Part shown: positions 1-11,069 of the stretch, one piece after another
How positions within the stretch are numbered: the first letter of the stretch is position 1
Layout of the letters: each line of letters begins with the position of its first letter
Source of the DNA: Prorocentrum cordatum
Taxonomy: Eukaryota; Sar; Dinophyceae; Prorocentrales; Prorocentraceae
DNA length: 64,000 nt
Assembly (NCBI GenBank): GCA_963575745.1
Contig: CAUYUJ010015504.1
Coordinates: 1,806,464-1,870,463 of the forward strand
Direction: 5' to 3'
Position numbers and translations under genes: made by a program
The notes under the pieces: generated by a model
Told to the model about the DNA's origin: nothing
Databases searched by the model: none
Seen by the model: only the letters and a program-made list of their open reading frames with translations

Positions 1-1140
1 ACTCACGGGGCAAAACTGATCTACCCCAGCGGCATCCCCGAGCCCGCTGGAGATGCGTGGACGCGCAGCTGTGCATAGACGAAGAGAAAGAGACACTGAG
101 ATGAGAGCGAGCGAGGGTGATGTAAAGCAAATGTGAGGGATGAATGAGGAAACATAACGCCGAAAGAGTCACAAGGATTACAACAGACTAAAATTGCAAG
201 AATCGGAGGGGGCGCCCGTACTGATAAATAAGCGTCCAACCGTTGTGCATTGCAAGCAACATCCGCTGGCCCCGAACGTTTGGGGCCGGATGTGGATAAC
301 TGAATGGGGAAACACGTTGGGCAACACGTAATCTTCCATCCTCTGTCCTTGCCTCTTCGCTTCTCGAGTCATCGCGCCGGCACCTTCAGCGGCGACTGGG
401 CAGGAGATGGACAGTGGGTAGGAAGCTGCAGATGAAACGCAAGCAAGACGAACCGACGCGCGCAAGCAAAACGAACCGATGAAGACACCTTCCTGCTGCC
501 TGCCCGACTCAATATCCGCCCTCTTTCCCTGAATCGCTCTTCTCGTCTGCATCTCAAATCCACCCCGTCCTCCACCATCCGCGTATCCATATTGAGGGGT
601 CCGTTATACACCCGGCTGGCATGGTAGAAAAAATACATGCGAACAGACAAGGAGCATCCGAGATTCCATGATCCATTGAGCTTGTCGTGCGTGCAGCGGA
701 AGGGAAGGAAATGGGACGAGCAGGAGAAAGGGGGAGAACAGTGGAAAAGGAGCAGTAGTGACATGCTCGGATGTTGAATCCTGGCCACGGGCCATTCCTT
801 ATCGAAAGGGCGCATCTCTTGCAAATGCCCTCGATATGTACTATCCAAAGTAAAAGACATGCACCAACGGAATCAATCGCCACAGGTATCTGCAAAGTCT
901 CTGGCTTTTGTGAAGATCTTTGCCAAATCCTTATCATAATCGCATCATACCCCATCGTCCACAAATCCAAACGGAATGGCAACAGCCCGCTGTATCATAC
1001 ACCACGAAGGCATTGGGGCGATGTCGTTCACCGCGCTGTCCATCAAAGAGTGAGCGCCTGGAACAGAACTCTTCGGTGGGTAACTGGGAGGCCAAACAAA
1101 TGAAACCAACAAAGGGTCAAACCAAAAGAGTGGAATCCTC

Positions 1141-1202
1141 CGTGACGAAGAAGCAATCGTAAATACAATTTCGTGACGAAGAAGCAATCGTAGATACAAT
1201 TT
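1141..1202 (+). repeat. 31-bp tandem duplication
   Basis: Two adjacent 31-bp copies beginning CGTGACGAAGAAGCAATCGT differ by one base. This is a simple local duplication. Confidence 0.85.
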
Positions 1203-1794
1203 CATACAAATAACAAAGATCACGTGGATATCTCTCACAGCCTCTCTGGGCTCACACCTCAAGGGACATTTGGTCGCCATACGTCAGAACCGCGGACGAT
1301 TATTCCATACATTCTGCAATTAGCTTTCTGTGCAAGGTACTGGGACGGGACGAACTCCGGGTTCGCTGAACAGGGGACCCAGGAAGAGAAGGGGGTTCGC
1401 GCATCATGGTCCGAAACACGTGCGCAAACGAACGGGCTGGCAAAAACCTTGAAACAGAAACCATGGCACCTCATAGGTTGTCATGTATTCCGTGTCTCTG
1501 GCGTTGGTAACCGCACATGTCTAGACCTCACATTCCCTCTTGGACGTCCCCACGAAATACTTAGCCCCAGCGCGCCAGCAATGGACAAACAACAACACAC
1601 TGATAGACATACAAAATTGGAGCACCGCACGGGTCTTTTGCATCGAAGAATGAGACCCCCTCCCCGGCGAGGAGCGTGCCAGGGGCGGCGCCCGAGGCGC
1701 CGCCAGTGGAGTCTAGCGCCGATCCAAGAAATCTTCGCGGCACTCCGGAATACTATGTGTATACAGCGCGTCTTCTGCTTGCATCTGTCTTACT

Positions 1795-1895
1795 CTCTAT
1801 ATCTATGTATGTATAGATATAGCTGTTCCAAAAATACTCACATTACATATACAAACATATGTACATACATCTATACATATAGATATACATATATC
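1795..1895. repeat. TA-rich microsatellite
   Basis: Degenerate ATATA, ACATA and GATATA tandem repeat in otherwise GC-rich DNA. It is the most AT-rich short stretch of the first 5 kb. Confidence 0.7.
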
Positions 1896-2103
1896 GCGGT
1901 GCCGGCCGTTACTGGCCCCGGCCGCCCCCGCCCCTCCCAGGTGCCGTCACGATCCGTGCTGGCGCGGTCTGGGGATGCGTCAGGGATGCCCACGAAAGCT
2001 CAAATAACGGATGCCAGTTAGGATCTCTTATGGCACAGCGCGCACCATGCTATGGATACGCCAAAGCCTGCGATAGATGGACGCGGACGGCTAAGCGCAA
2101 CAT

Positions 2104-2275
2104 TCGGTGATGGACAGACCCCCCTTTAGTAAAACGTGGTTTAGTGAAAACGACCTGAGGCCCAAACCTGGCGGGCGCAAGCCTGGAAAATAACGGCCAC
2201 GGCGCCCTCTCGAGAACCAAAAACGGACAATTCACTAATCGACGTGTCACTGTTGGGGGTTCTGTCCACCCCCGA
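2104..2275 (+). mobile_element. MITE-A copy 1, 172 bp, 5-bp target duplication AACAT
   Basis: The element starts TCGGTGATGGACAGA and ends TCTGTCCACCCCCGA. Its two ends are inverted repeats for about 40 bp, including the shared inner block around ACGTGGTTTAGTGAA. AACAT stands immediately outside both ends (2099-2103 and 2276-2280). A second copy of exactly the same length is at 40742-40913 with its own, different 5-bp duplication. It has no coding capacity, so it must be a non-autonomous DNA transposon. The superfamily is not assigned: 5-bp duplications are uncommon, and the TCGGG terminus is shared with MITE-B in this window. Confidence 0.9.
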
Positions 2276-2283
2276 AACATAGG

Positions 2284-2640
2284 GGCTGCCGAGAATCCCA
2301 CCAGTCCTCCAGGCGCGGGTGATTTAGCGAGCTTTTCCTCTTCCGACCTCCTTCCTGCCCCTCCGTGGGAGGGCTTCGCCCCGCTCCTGCCCTACCCCGC
2401 CCCTTGGTCAATGGAAGGGGGAAAGGGGGCGCGACCGATTGGAGCGTCCAAGATGGCCTCGACGAGAAGGCACAAATCCGCCGACCCCTTGGGGCCCATC
2501 GGCGTCTGAGATGCTTCCCCCTCCCAAAACCCCTCCCCCGGGAGCCCAGTCTGGACGATTTGGAGAGGGGGGGTCCCCCGGGAACTGCTGGAACGCGCCC
2601 CGGGGGACAGGCCAAGAGGGCCCCAAGAGGCCGTCTGGAC
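2284..2640 (+). repeat. G-element leader (element G1)
   Basis: Begins ATCCCACCAGTCCT, continues through a pyrimidine-rich stretch and a CCGTGGGAGGG-type small inverted repeat, and ends with GAGCGTCCAAGATGGCC where the GGCC minisatellite starts. The same order of blocks stands in front of the arrays at 10361, 48889 and 61227, and its latter part in front of the array at 63340. Confidence 0.65.
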
Positions 2641-3555
2641 GGTCCACGAGGGCCACGATCCAAAGCGCTCGCGCTGGCCTAAAGACAGTCCAAAAGGCCC
2701 CCAAGACGCCCCAAGAAACCCCCATGAGGCGTCCCAAAACAGCCTCCAAGAAGAGCAAAAATCGTCTCATTCCTATGGGGAAGCGTGCATTTTTAGTACA
2801 TTCGCGTCTTGTGCGCCCACGACGTCTCAGACGGCCCAAGAATCCTCGTAGATCGCCTAAAGACAAACCAAGAAGCCCAAAGAGGGGCCCCCGACGACCC
2901 AAGAAGGCCCCCAAACCGCTCCAGAAGCCCCCAAGACAGCCCGGGGGGGCCCAGGGACAGCCCCAAAAGGAAGCCCAGAGGGGGAACCCGAACGTACATG
3001 TCGAGCATTCGACTCCAAAGCGCTCCATTGCCCCCAACAAGCCCACAGGGAACCCCGAGAGGCCCCCAAAAAGCCACCACGACCCACGAGACCCCATCTG
3101 CCATCCGCGTGGCCTCGGTCCCGCATCCCAGGAACGGTGGCGGGATGTGCCGAAGGCCATTCGATCCGCCGCCCCCTGTTGATTCATCACAGGGGTGCTT
3201 GGCGTGCTGAACTTCTTACGGTTTTGGTTTTGGTTCTTTTTCAAACAACTCTCCCAATGAGCTCCGGCGTGTCCCGCCGGGGTCCCAGGAGGATGCCGAA
3301 AGATCTTCCAGAGGTGGTCGCAAAGGGTTTTTCCGTTCCAGACGGCTCCAAGATGGCCTCCAGGATGCCTCCAAGACGGCCAAGATGCCCTCCGAGACGG
3401 CTAAGATGGCCCCAAGATGCCTCCAAGACGGTCCAAGAGGCACCCAAGACGGCCTAAGATAGCCTCAAGATGGCCCAAGACGGCCCAAGAGGCCCTCAAG
3501 AGGCCTCCAAGACGGCCCAAGAGGCCTCCAAGAGGTCCTCCAGGAAGGCCCGAAG

Positions 3556-3637
3556 AGGCCAAAATCGTTGATTTCCGCTTGGTTTTTTTTTACAGATTTG
3601 GGCATTTGCCCATTTTCGGCTTTCCGACGGCCCAAGA
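3556..3637 (+). repeat. G-array punctuating spacer, copy a
   Basis: AT-richer block with AAAATCGTTGATTTCC, then GGTTTTTTTTTACAGATTT, GGCATTTGCCC and TTTTCGGCTTTCCGACGG before the minisatellite resumes. Related blocks lie at 4118-4199, 4530-4603, 6788-6846 and 7311-7385, in inverted orientation at 26680-26760, and at 61465-61625. Confidence 0.7.
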
Positions 3638-4117
3638 CGGCCCAAGAGACCTCCAAGATCGCCCAAGAGGCCTCCAAGGTGGCCCCATGACGGCCCAAGA
3701 GGCTCCCACGACGGCCCCAAGAGGGCCCGAAGACGACCCAAGAGGCCGCCAAGACGCCCACGATGGCCTCCAAGACGCCCAAGATGGCCTCCAAGACGGC
3801 CCCGAAGCGCCCCAAGAGGGCCCCAAATCGGTCCAGAAAGGCCCCCAAGACGGCTCCCGACGGCGTCAGACGTGCCAGGAACCCACCAAGATGGCCGAAG
3901 TTGGCTCGAAGCTGGCCCAAGACGGCCCAAGAGGCCCCCAAGAGGGCCTCCAGGAAGGCCACACCCTGCGAAATTCTTAAGAAATCATGGGTTAAGAAAT
4001 TCATAGTCTCAGAACTTGAATAAAAACCCAACATTTCTATTAAAATCTTAAGGTGTACATTGAAACCTCTAGAATAATCGAGGCTCTGCCCGAAAACATA
4101 AGTTTTTTTAAGCATCG

Positions 4118-4199
4118 CCTAAGGTGCAGAAGAGGCTAAACGCATGGATTTTCCTAAGGCTTTCGACGGATTTTGACAGTTGCTTCTTTTCGGCCTTCC
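4118..4199 (+). repeat. G-array punctuating spacer, copy b
   Basis: Contains ATGGATTTTCCTAAGG, GACGGATTTTGACAG and CTTTTCGGCCTTCCGACGG, in the same order as the spacer at 3556. It separates two minisatellite blocks. Confidence 0.7.
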
Positions 4200-4529
4200 G
4201 ACGGCCCGAGACGGCCCAAGAGCCCCCAAAGATCGCCGAAAGATCGCCCAAGAGGCCTCCAAGATGGCCCCAGAACGGCCCAAGAGGGCCCCAAGACGGC
4301 CCCAGAAGGCCCCCAAGACGGCACAGGAGGCCTTTTAGACGGCCAAGATGGCCTCCAAGACGGCCCTGGAGCATTCCAAGAGGGCCCCAAGTCGGCCCAT
4401 AGAGGCTCCCCAAACGGCTTCCGACGGCGTCAGACGGACCAGGAACCCACCAAGACGGCCGAACATGGCCCTAAGATGGCCCAAGACGGCCCAAGAGGCC
4501 TCCAAGAGGGCCTCCAGGAAGGCCAGAAA

Positions 4530-4603
4530 AGGCCAAAATCATTGATGTCCCATGGGTTTTTGAAGGATTGTGGCATTTGCATTTTTTCTGCCTTCCGACG
4601 GCC
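4530..4603 (+). repeat. G-array punctuating spacer, copy c
   Basis: Contains CCAAAATCATTGATGTCC, GGGTTTTTGAAGGATT, GGCATTTGCATTTTTTC and CTTCCGACGGCCC. It is the closest match in the window to the spacer at 3556. Confidence 0.75.
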
Positions 4604-4983
4604 CGAGACGGCCCAAGTGCCACCAAAGATCGCCCATGAGGCCCAAGACACGGCCCCAAGAGGCCCTCAAGACGGCCCAAGAGGTCTCCAAGACGCTCAA
4701 GATGGCCTCCAAGACGGCCCAAGAGCCTTCCAAGACGTCCTCCAAGAAGGCCCGAAAGGGTCAAAATGGCTTCCAGACAGCCAAGATGACCTTCAAGATG
4801 CCCACGTGTTCCCCGAAGGCTTTCCAAGCCGACTCGGGGAACACGTGGTCCGATAGTTTGGCAGGTCTGGCCTCAACGTTCGGCCACATAGTCGCTTCCA
4901 AAAAGGCAGGGGGCGGCGGTGATTCGCCGTAGGCGTCTCCGATAATCCCCCGCCAGGTATTCAAACAGATGCTTGCCAGCTGT

Positions 4984-5800
4984 GCACGTGGGTTCTCCCA
5001 CGCTCCCCTTGTGCACGGCGAACACTGAATAGGTCAGCCGCTGAAATCACTACTGCCAATGCGGCCTGTGCCGCGATTGCCGTAGGCCACGGGGGGCATT
5101 TTTCGCGAGCGCGCGGCAGATTGTCCAAGAGGGCCTCGACACGCCCCACATTTCGCTCCAAAGCGCCCGCGACGGCTCCAAAACAGTTTTTGATAGATGC
5201 CCGCCGGTCGTCAGTAGACGTGGGTTCTCGCCCGTTCCCCATGCGCGCAGACACTGCGAATGTCAGCCGCGGACATCCCTACTGGCTGTGCGGGCGGTGC
5301 CGCGACTGCTGGGGGGCCGGGGCATCCCCTCGCGGGCACGCGATACACTGTCCGAGAGGGCCCCCGCACGCACCACCTGTCGCTCCAAGACGCCCACGAC
5401 GGCTCTAAAACGGCCCCAGAAGCCCCGCAAACACTCGACAAGAGCCCCACACAGCTTTCCCAGAGGGCTTCCTAAGGCCACGTCCGCCAATGTCCCACGG
5501 ATTTCGAGCGTGCTTCGGGCTCCCATCTTCTCTAATATCAAACCTTCCCACTACCGCGCCACGACGGTCGCACTGGCCACCAAAAAAGCCTCGAACTATT
5601 GCACGAAACTTCGAATACAAGCTGGTGCGGGCGGTGCCGCGGTCGCTGGGGGCCGGGGGGAATCTTTTGCGAGCACGGGATACAGTGTCCAAGAGGGCCC
5701 CCGCACGCCTCTCATCTAGCTCCAAGACGCCCACGGCGGCTCCGAAACGTATTTTGACAGATGCCCACCGTCTGCAAACGTGGGTTCTCGCAGATGTCCC
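4984..5800 (+). repeat. long tandem repeat, three ~235-260-bp units
   Basis: Units start with ACGTGGGTTCTC (near 4986, 5218 and 5779). They share GTGCCGCGAYTGC, the block AGAGGGCC preceded by TTGTCCA or CTGTCCG, GCTCCAAGACGCCCACGACGG and GATGCCCRCC. Between the second and third units lies about 150 bp of divergent sequence. The shared peptides seen in several frames come from the repeat, not from a gene. Confidence 0.75.
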
Positions 5801-6572
5801 CCTAAGCGGCCCAAAAGTCTGCCTCAGATGCCTCCAGCATTCGAGTAGGCGATCGACAACAGAACTGATTCACCCCAGAATTCATTTTCCTTATCGGATC
5901 CACTGACAACTTGTGGAACTTGCGTAAATCTACCAATATTCTACGTAAGTGTGTTTGAGATTCGACGTGGAAGCCAAGTCTGGAGCAAATGAATTCAAAG
6001 CATAAGGCAAAGGAGCCGCGAGATGGCTGCACGGAAAGCTCCGAAAGGGGGAACCCGAGCCCGTATTTCGACGCCTCGGCACCCCAAGGCCCACAAGAAG
6101 CCTCCACGGAGCTCCTGCGAGCCCCCCACGGAGGCCCCCGCGAAGCGCCCACAAAGGCACCAAGAAGCTCCGAAAGGCGCCTAAAAAAGGCCCTGAGGAG
6201 CAACACGCCACAGCCGCGGCGGCTCGGTTGCCTCAAAGACACCCGCCGCGTCCCCCAGGGGGTCGGCGGCGCGGCGTGAACGCAAGACCCAATAGTCCAC
6301 GTCCAGAAGTGACGTGTTGCCGGAGGCAGGTCCGCGGATGCTGCAATGCAACGTATCAAATCGATCCACATCTAGAACACATTCTACGTACTGCAGTGTC
6401 GCGGAGCGGAAGCCCGAATGCAACGTGTCCAATGTACTCAACGGTTGCACAGTTTCAGCGTAGCCCATTATTACATTATGGTACATGTTGCACTGTGTTG
6501 CATTATTACGTCTCCCCCCCCTACCCCCCCCTGGAGCCGCGCAGCGCCGTTCCAAACGTGGAGGCCCTCATT
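5800..6572. other. no gene or repeat recognised
   Basis: Open frames on both strands are short and lack domains. Near 6350-6490 the words TGCAACGT and TGTTGCA recur in a loose pattern. Nothing else is supported. Confidence 0.5.
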
Positions 6573-7720
6573 CTGGGTTTCCAGACCTCCAAAAACCGAT
6601 GGAACATCAACGAATTCGGCCTCTTGGGCCTCTTGAAACTCCACGAGGGCCTCAAGATGGCCCAAGATGGCCCCAGGACGGCCCAAGTCGCCCCCAGGAC
6701 GGCCCACGATGGCCCCAAGAGGGCGCATGAGGCCCCCAAGACGGCCCAAGAGGGACCCAAGAGGACCCCAAGGAGCGCCTCCAGAGGCCCACATCTGTGA
6801 TAGATTTTGGCATTCTCGCCCTCTTCGACACTCAGAGGACCACGACGGCCCAAGCAGCCTCCAAGAAGCCTCCGAGACGGCCCGAGAGGCCCATTAAGGG
6901 AGCCCCAGGACGGCCCAAGAGGGCCCCGAGACGGCCAACAGATGCCTCCAAGAAGGTCCAAGGGGCCCCAGGATGGCCCAAGGGGCCCCAAAGAGAGCCC
7001 CAAGGCGGCAACGAGAGGCCTCCAAGATGGCCTCCGAAGGGGCCAGACGCCGCAAGAGCGCCCCAAGACGTCGCAAGACGTCCCCAAGAAGCCCCAAGAG
7101 GCCCCAAAGCGGCCCCAAAGACGCCCCAAGATGGCCCCAAGAGGCTTCCAAGAGGCTCCCATGAGCCCCCCAGCAGGCCGTCCAGAAGACCCAGGCCTCA
7201 AGACGGGACAAAACGGCCCCAAGACGGCCCAAATTGGCCCCAAGAGGGCCCATGAGGTCCCCAAGACGGCCCAACAGGCCCCAAGAGGATCCCCAAGAAC
7301 GCCTCCAGAGGCCCAAATCATTGATATTCCGTTCGTGTTTGATCGATTTTAGGGTTCTCCCCTCTTTCGGCTCACAGAAGGCCATCATGACGGCCCAAGC
7401 GACCTCCACGAAGGCCCCAAGGCGGCCCAAGAGGCCCCCAAGAGGGCCCCAAGACGGCCTAAGAGACCCCGAGACGGCCAAAAGAGGCTCCGAAGACGGT
7501 CCAAGACGGTCCATGAGAACCCCAAGAGCCGCAAGGCGGCCGCGAGAGGCCTCCAAGATGGCCCCCGAGGAGGCCAGACGACGTAAGAGCGCCCCAAAGC
7601 GGCTCAAGACGTCCCCAAGAGACCTCAAGAGGCCCCGAAGAGGCCCCAGGGAGGCCCCAAGAAGCCCCCGAGAGGCTTCCAAGAGGCCCCAAGGAGGCTG
7701 CCACGAGGCCCCAGAACGAC
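6573..7720 (+). repeat. G minisatellite, part 2, with spacers
   Basis: Same GGCCCCAAGA-type array as at 2640-4860, broken by spacer-like blocks near 6573-6630, 6788-6846 and 7311-7385. The last contains AAATCATTGATATTCCG and a TTTAGGGTTCTCCCCTCTTT block. Open frames here are repeat translations. Confidence 0.8.
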
Positions 7721-7861
7721 TGGACTGCACGTGCTCCGGACGTGCACCCCGCAAAGCGGGAGGGACCACTGACTCTCCTAAGGTGTTGGGCACATGTTGG
7801 CCTACTGGAGGGGGAGGGGGCACGCTAACAGAGGATCCTCCCCCCTTCTGTCATCGACCTC

Positions 7862-8115
7862 CTCCGCGATGGCCCCAAGATGGCCCCCAAGGCTCCCCAG
7901 AGTGCCCAAGGAGGGCCCCCAACGGCGCCCCGAAGGCCCAAGAGGCCCCCAAGAGGTTCCCATGAGGTCCGAAAGAGGCTCCCGAGAAGCCACAAGAGGC
8001 TTCCCCGAGGCACCCAATGCGCTTCAAGCGGGGACCGCCAAGAGGCCCCCAAGACGCCCCAGGAGTACTCCAAGAAACTCTCAAGAGGCATCCGAGGAAA
8101 TTCCGAGAGGCATGT
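7862..8115 (+). repeat. G minisatellite, final block of G1
   Basis: Continues the CCCAAGAGG repeat up to the TCC microsatellite. Seven-hundred-series bases before it (7721-7861) are unique and short. Confidence 0.75.
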
Positions 8116-8147
8116 AAGAGGCCTGTGGCCGTTCTGCTCGCCCACCT

Positions 8148-8222
8148 CCTCTTCCAATTTCTCCTCTTCCTATTTCTCCTCCTCCTCCTCCTGCTCCCCC
8201 TCCTCCACAGCATGCTCCTCCA
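8148..8222 (+). repeat. TCC-rich microsatellite of G1
   Basis: Imperfect TCC/TTC tandem tract between the last GGCC block and the G tail. The same position is occupied by TCC tracts at 10741-11040 and 62272-62322. Confidence 0.75.
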
Positions 8223-8300
8223 CATCCTTGATCAGGGCAACACCCCTGGGCATCGTTTCTGGATAGGGGGTTACGCGAGACATGTGGGATAGAGTACAAT
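8223..8300 (+). repeat. G-element tail of G1
   Basis: Contains TGGGCATCGTTTCTGGAT and GGTTACGCGAGACATG, matching in order the block at 11130-11185 and more loosely that at 62430-62470, which also follow TCC tracts. This supports the leader-array-TCC-tail architecture. Confidence 0.55.
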
Positions 8301-8436
8301 TTCCCCGATCCTCTCCCTTCCCTCCTCCGTTTCCTCTTCGTATCCCTCCTCTTTTTCTCGTCGTCGTCCTCATTGCATTGCAAGGCGCTTGACACAAGGC
8401 CGTCGACCCTGTCGGCATGTGGAAGAGGCTGTTCCG

Positions 8437-8653
8437 TTTGACTCGTCTCCGTCGACGTCGTCGTCGTCGTCGCCGATCCCTCTCTTTCCCTGGCCTCCAA
8501 AACTGCCCCCCCCCCCCCTCGGAGGCCTCCGAGAGCGCTCCGAAGAGACCCCAACAGAATCCCTGAGGACTCTGGCCCACGTCAGCGTCGCCGTCGTCGT
8601 CGTCGTCATCGTGGTCATGGTCGTCGTCGTCGTCGTCGTCGTCCCCCTTTAGG
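8437..8653. repeat. CGT/GTC trinucleotide tracts
   Basis: Two tracts of GTC/CGT repeats (about 8449-8478 and 8586-8643) separated by a C-run and a G-type remnant. The aspartate-rich and threonine-rich open frames here are artefacts of the repeat. Confidence 0.8.
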
Positions 8654-8659
8654 GTCGGC

Positions 8660-9271
8660 GGCACTGGCCGTAAGGCCTTCGCAATAAAGGAGTTAATCGC
8701 GGGGCAGTCGGGGCCAGGCCAGCATGACCTGGTTGATTACATGAATGCTATTGATTCGTGATCTGGGAGGGTTCTGCCCTCTCCAGCAGCCTCTTCCTCG
8801 TATTCCTCATCTTGTCGTCTTCTTCCTCCCTCTCGCGTTGCAGAGCGTTTTGCTGCACAACATCGTGCGCACCATGTTGCTGGGGTGTGTGCACAATAGC
8901 GTAAGCAAATGAGATACACGTGTGCCATCCCCACCTCCCATTCAACCTCACCAACGGCGCACTGATTTCGCTGCTCTGAATGATGGAGCTACGATCGAGA
9001 ACATCAGGCTGGAAATCTTAAACAATCCAGGGAGCTGGACACACAGCGGAAGCGGAAGTCTGCCATCGTCACGGGGCGACCCCACAAGGGCGGCAGGCGC
9101 GCCAAACGCGCTGGCCTCCAGGGAGGCCGCGCTAGCCCTCCAGAGCTGGAAACACAAACGGATGGACTCACACGCGGAGCATGCATCGGCCATTTGCTGG
9201 GTACGCGTGCGGATGGCCAGCGTATTTCGCCGCACCATGGCCGACTCCCTGGAAGGACATGCGGCGTAGTG
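8660..9271. other. no gene recognised
   Basis: Open frames of 65-119 codons overlap on both strands without domains. I see no repeat membership. Confidence 0.45.
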
Positions 9272-9462
9272 TTGGAGGCATGGAACTGAGCACCAACACC
9301 AACACAAGGGGTTGCCTCCACAGGGAGAAGACGCTCCTAGATTTTTATGTTTGTGGTAATATTTCGGTCACCTCGGCAACCATAACATTACCACCATCAC
9401 CGAGATCGGGATCTCCTTCCCTCGGTGGAGGCACACCGTCGATATTGGTGTTGGTGTCAACC
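9272..9462 (+). mobile_element. MITE-C copy 1, foldback element
   Basis: The left half (from TTGGAGGC and GCACCAACACCAAC) and the right half (to TTGGTGTTGGTGTCAAC) are inverted repeats over roughly 85 bp each, meeting near GGTCACCTCGG. A second copy at 12398-12588 matches it throughout. The flanks of this copy show no clear duplication. Confidence 0.75.
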
Positions 9463-9499
9463 TCTAGGCCTGCGATATTGTCTATCCACCTCTCGCCTA

Positions 9500-10095
9500 G
9501 GCTGTGCGCCGACATGGAGGTGGACATGCGTGCGGACCCTGCCACTGGGGCCTTCGGTGGAGCATCCTACAAGGGCCACGAAACGTGTGATGGGTGCGTC
9601 GAATAGGGTCGAAACTGCATGCGGACCCTGCCACTGGAGACTTCAATGGAGTACCCTGCAGGGGTCACGAAACGTGTGAGGGATGCGCCGACATGAAAGT
9701 GGAACTGCATGCGGACCCTACCACTAGGGCCTTCGGTGGAGCATCCTATGAGGCCACGAAACGTGTGACGGGTGCACCGACGTGGAGGTGGAACTGCATG
9801 CGGACTCTGCCACTCGGGCCTTCGGCGGAACACCCTATGGGGCCACGAAACCTGTGAGGGGTGCGCCGACGTGGAGGTGGAACTGCATGTGGGCCCTGCC
9901 ACTGGGGCCTTCGGTGGAGCACCCTACAGGGGTCACGAAACGTGTGAAAGGTGCGCCGAACTGGAGGTGGAACTGTATGGGGACACTGCCATGGGGCCTT
10001 CGGTGCAGCACCCTGCAGGGGCCACGGATCCTGCGAGGGGTGCGCCGACATGGAGGCGGAACTGCATGCGGACCCTGCCACTGGGGCCTTCGGTA
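9500..10095 (+). repeat. S array 1
   Basis: Six to seven monomers of about 85-90 bp. Each contains CTGCATGCGGACCCTGCCAC, TTCGGTGGAGCA, GGCCACGAAACGTGTGA and GTGCGCCGACATGGAGGTGG. Peptides in its open frames repeat with the monomer. No S leader is visible; the array starts shortly after MITE-C. Confidence 0.85.
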
Positions 10096-10180
10096 GGAGG
10101 AGGGAGGCGGGAGAAAGGAGAACGCGGCGCGCGGTCTCTGCAAAGCGAGGACCCAGCACCACAAGACTGCTGGGAAAGAA
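10096..10180 (+). repeat. S-type tail 1 (purine tract plus hairpin)
   Basis: Purine-rich tract, then AGAACGCGGC, GGTCTCTGCAAAGCGAGGAC and CCAGCACCACAAGACTGCTGG, the last able to form a small hairpin. It corresponds block by block to the tails at 15222, 17965, 19336, 20681 and 46328. Confidence 0.75.
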
Positions 10181-10360
10181 CTGTCTAACCACACGGCTCC
10201 ACCCAGAGGTCCGATGCATTGATATGGTAACAGAGGGCCCGGAGGGCCCAGAAGTCCCGACCGTTTCCCAACGGCCGGCCCCGCATCCCGAACTGATGTT
10301 TGACTGTCCCGTGGAGCAGCGAAGGTCCCCAGAGGCCGAAAACTACGAAACGCCTCCGCG

Positions 10361-10560
10361 TTGAATCCCACCAGCCCTTCTAGGCGACAGGTAGTCTGAG
10401 GGTGATCTCGTTTTCTTCCACAACCCCTCTTCCATTCGGGGAGGGGAGCCCTTCCCTTCCTTCCCTGGAGCTTTTCGGGAGGGGGACCGATGTGTCAGAT
10501 GGTGATGTTTCGGCCCGTGGGAGAGCCAATATTTGACACCCATCACGAGGATCGTGGCCC
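10361..10560 (+). repeat. G-element leader (G2)
   Basis: Begins ATCCCACCAGCCCTTCTAGG, followed by a pyrimidine-rich stretch and the small inverted repeat CCATTCGGGGAGGGG, as in the leader at 61227. Confidence 0.75.
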
Positions 10561-10609
10561 CCGAGGGGGAGGCAGAGATCGAAGACACCCCTTCTTTTGA
10601 CCGACCGCC

Positions 10610-10740
10610 TTTAGGATGGCACCAAGAGGCCTTCCAGGGCTCCCAAGAGGCCCCCAAGAGAGCTCCAAGAGCGCCCCAAGAAACCCCCTGAGCGGCCCCC
10701 CAAGAGGCCCAAGAAGCTCACCCGAGGCACCCAAGATGCC
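10610..10740 (+). repeat. G minisatellite of G2
   Basis: Short array of CCCAAGAGGCC-type units between leader and TCC tract. It is the most compact complete G element in the window. Confidence 0.8.
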
Positions 10741-11040
10741 GTCTCGTCCTCACCCTCCTCCTCGTGCTCCTCGTCCTCATCCTCGTCCCCTCATCGTCCT
10801 CATCCTCGTCGACCTCCTCGTCCTTATCCTCCTCGTCCAATTCCTCCTGTTTCTCCTCCTCCTCCTCCTCGTCCTCGCGTTCTCGTCTATATCCTTCGTC
10901 GTCTTCCTCCTCCTCCTCCTCCTTCTCCCCCTTCTCCTCCCCCTCCTCCTCATCATCCTCCTCGTTCTCATCCCCCCTCGTCTTCGTCCTCCTTCTCCTC
11001 CTCCTCCTCCTCCTTCTCCGCCTCCTCTTCGCCCCCCCTC
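10741..11040 (+). repeat. TCC/TCG microsatellite of G2
   Basis: About 300 bp of imperfect TCC and TCG units. The serine- and leucine-rich open frames are repeat translations. Confidence 0.9.
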
Positions 11041-11069
11041 ACGCGGGCCCGGGGATGGCCCCAACACAC

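Larger units (their letters stand above)
1..2098. other. repeat-poor stretch, no gene recognised
   Basis: Several frames stay open for 60-265 codons, the longest about 265 codons on the plus strand at 1224-2021. None has a recognisable domain, and the longest ends in a stretch encoded by the TA-rich microsatellite near 1.8 kb, so I do not call a gene. Apart from a 31-bp duplication and that microsatellite I see nothing. Confidence 0.5.
2640..4860 (+). repeat. G minisatellite (GGCCCCAAGA type) with punctuating spacers, part 1
   Basis: Highly degenerate tandem repeat of 9-12-bp units such as CCAAGACGGCC and CCAAGAGGCC. Translation in any plus-strand frame gives repetitive Pro/Arg/Lys/Gly/Gln peptides with scattered stops. 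All six frames are open in places simply because the units lack stop codons, so I treat it as non-coding. AT-richer spacers interrupt it near 3560, 4120 and 4533. Confidence 0.85.

Noticed and set aside
1224-2021. 265-codon plus-strand open frame
   Set aside because: Ends in a TA-rich microsatellite; no domain or codon bias.
2408-3244. Gly/Trp/Leu-rich minus-strand and Pro/Arg-rich plus-strand frames in G arrays
   Set aside because: Same composition in every G array in whichever frame; no conserved start, stop or domain.
10096-10180. S tail considered as a Helitron 3' end
   Set aside because: A small hairpin is present but no CTRR follows at a fixed distance and no TC start is seen at leaders.
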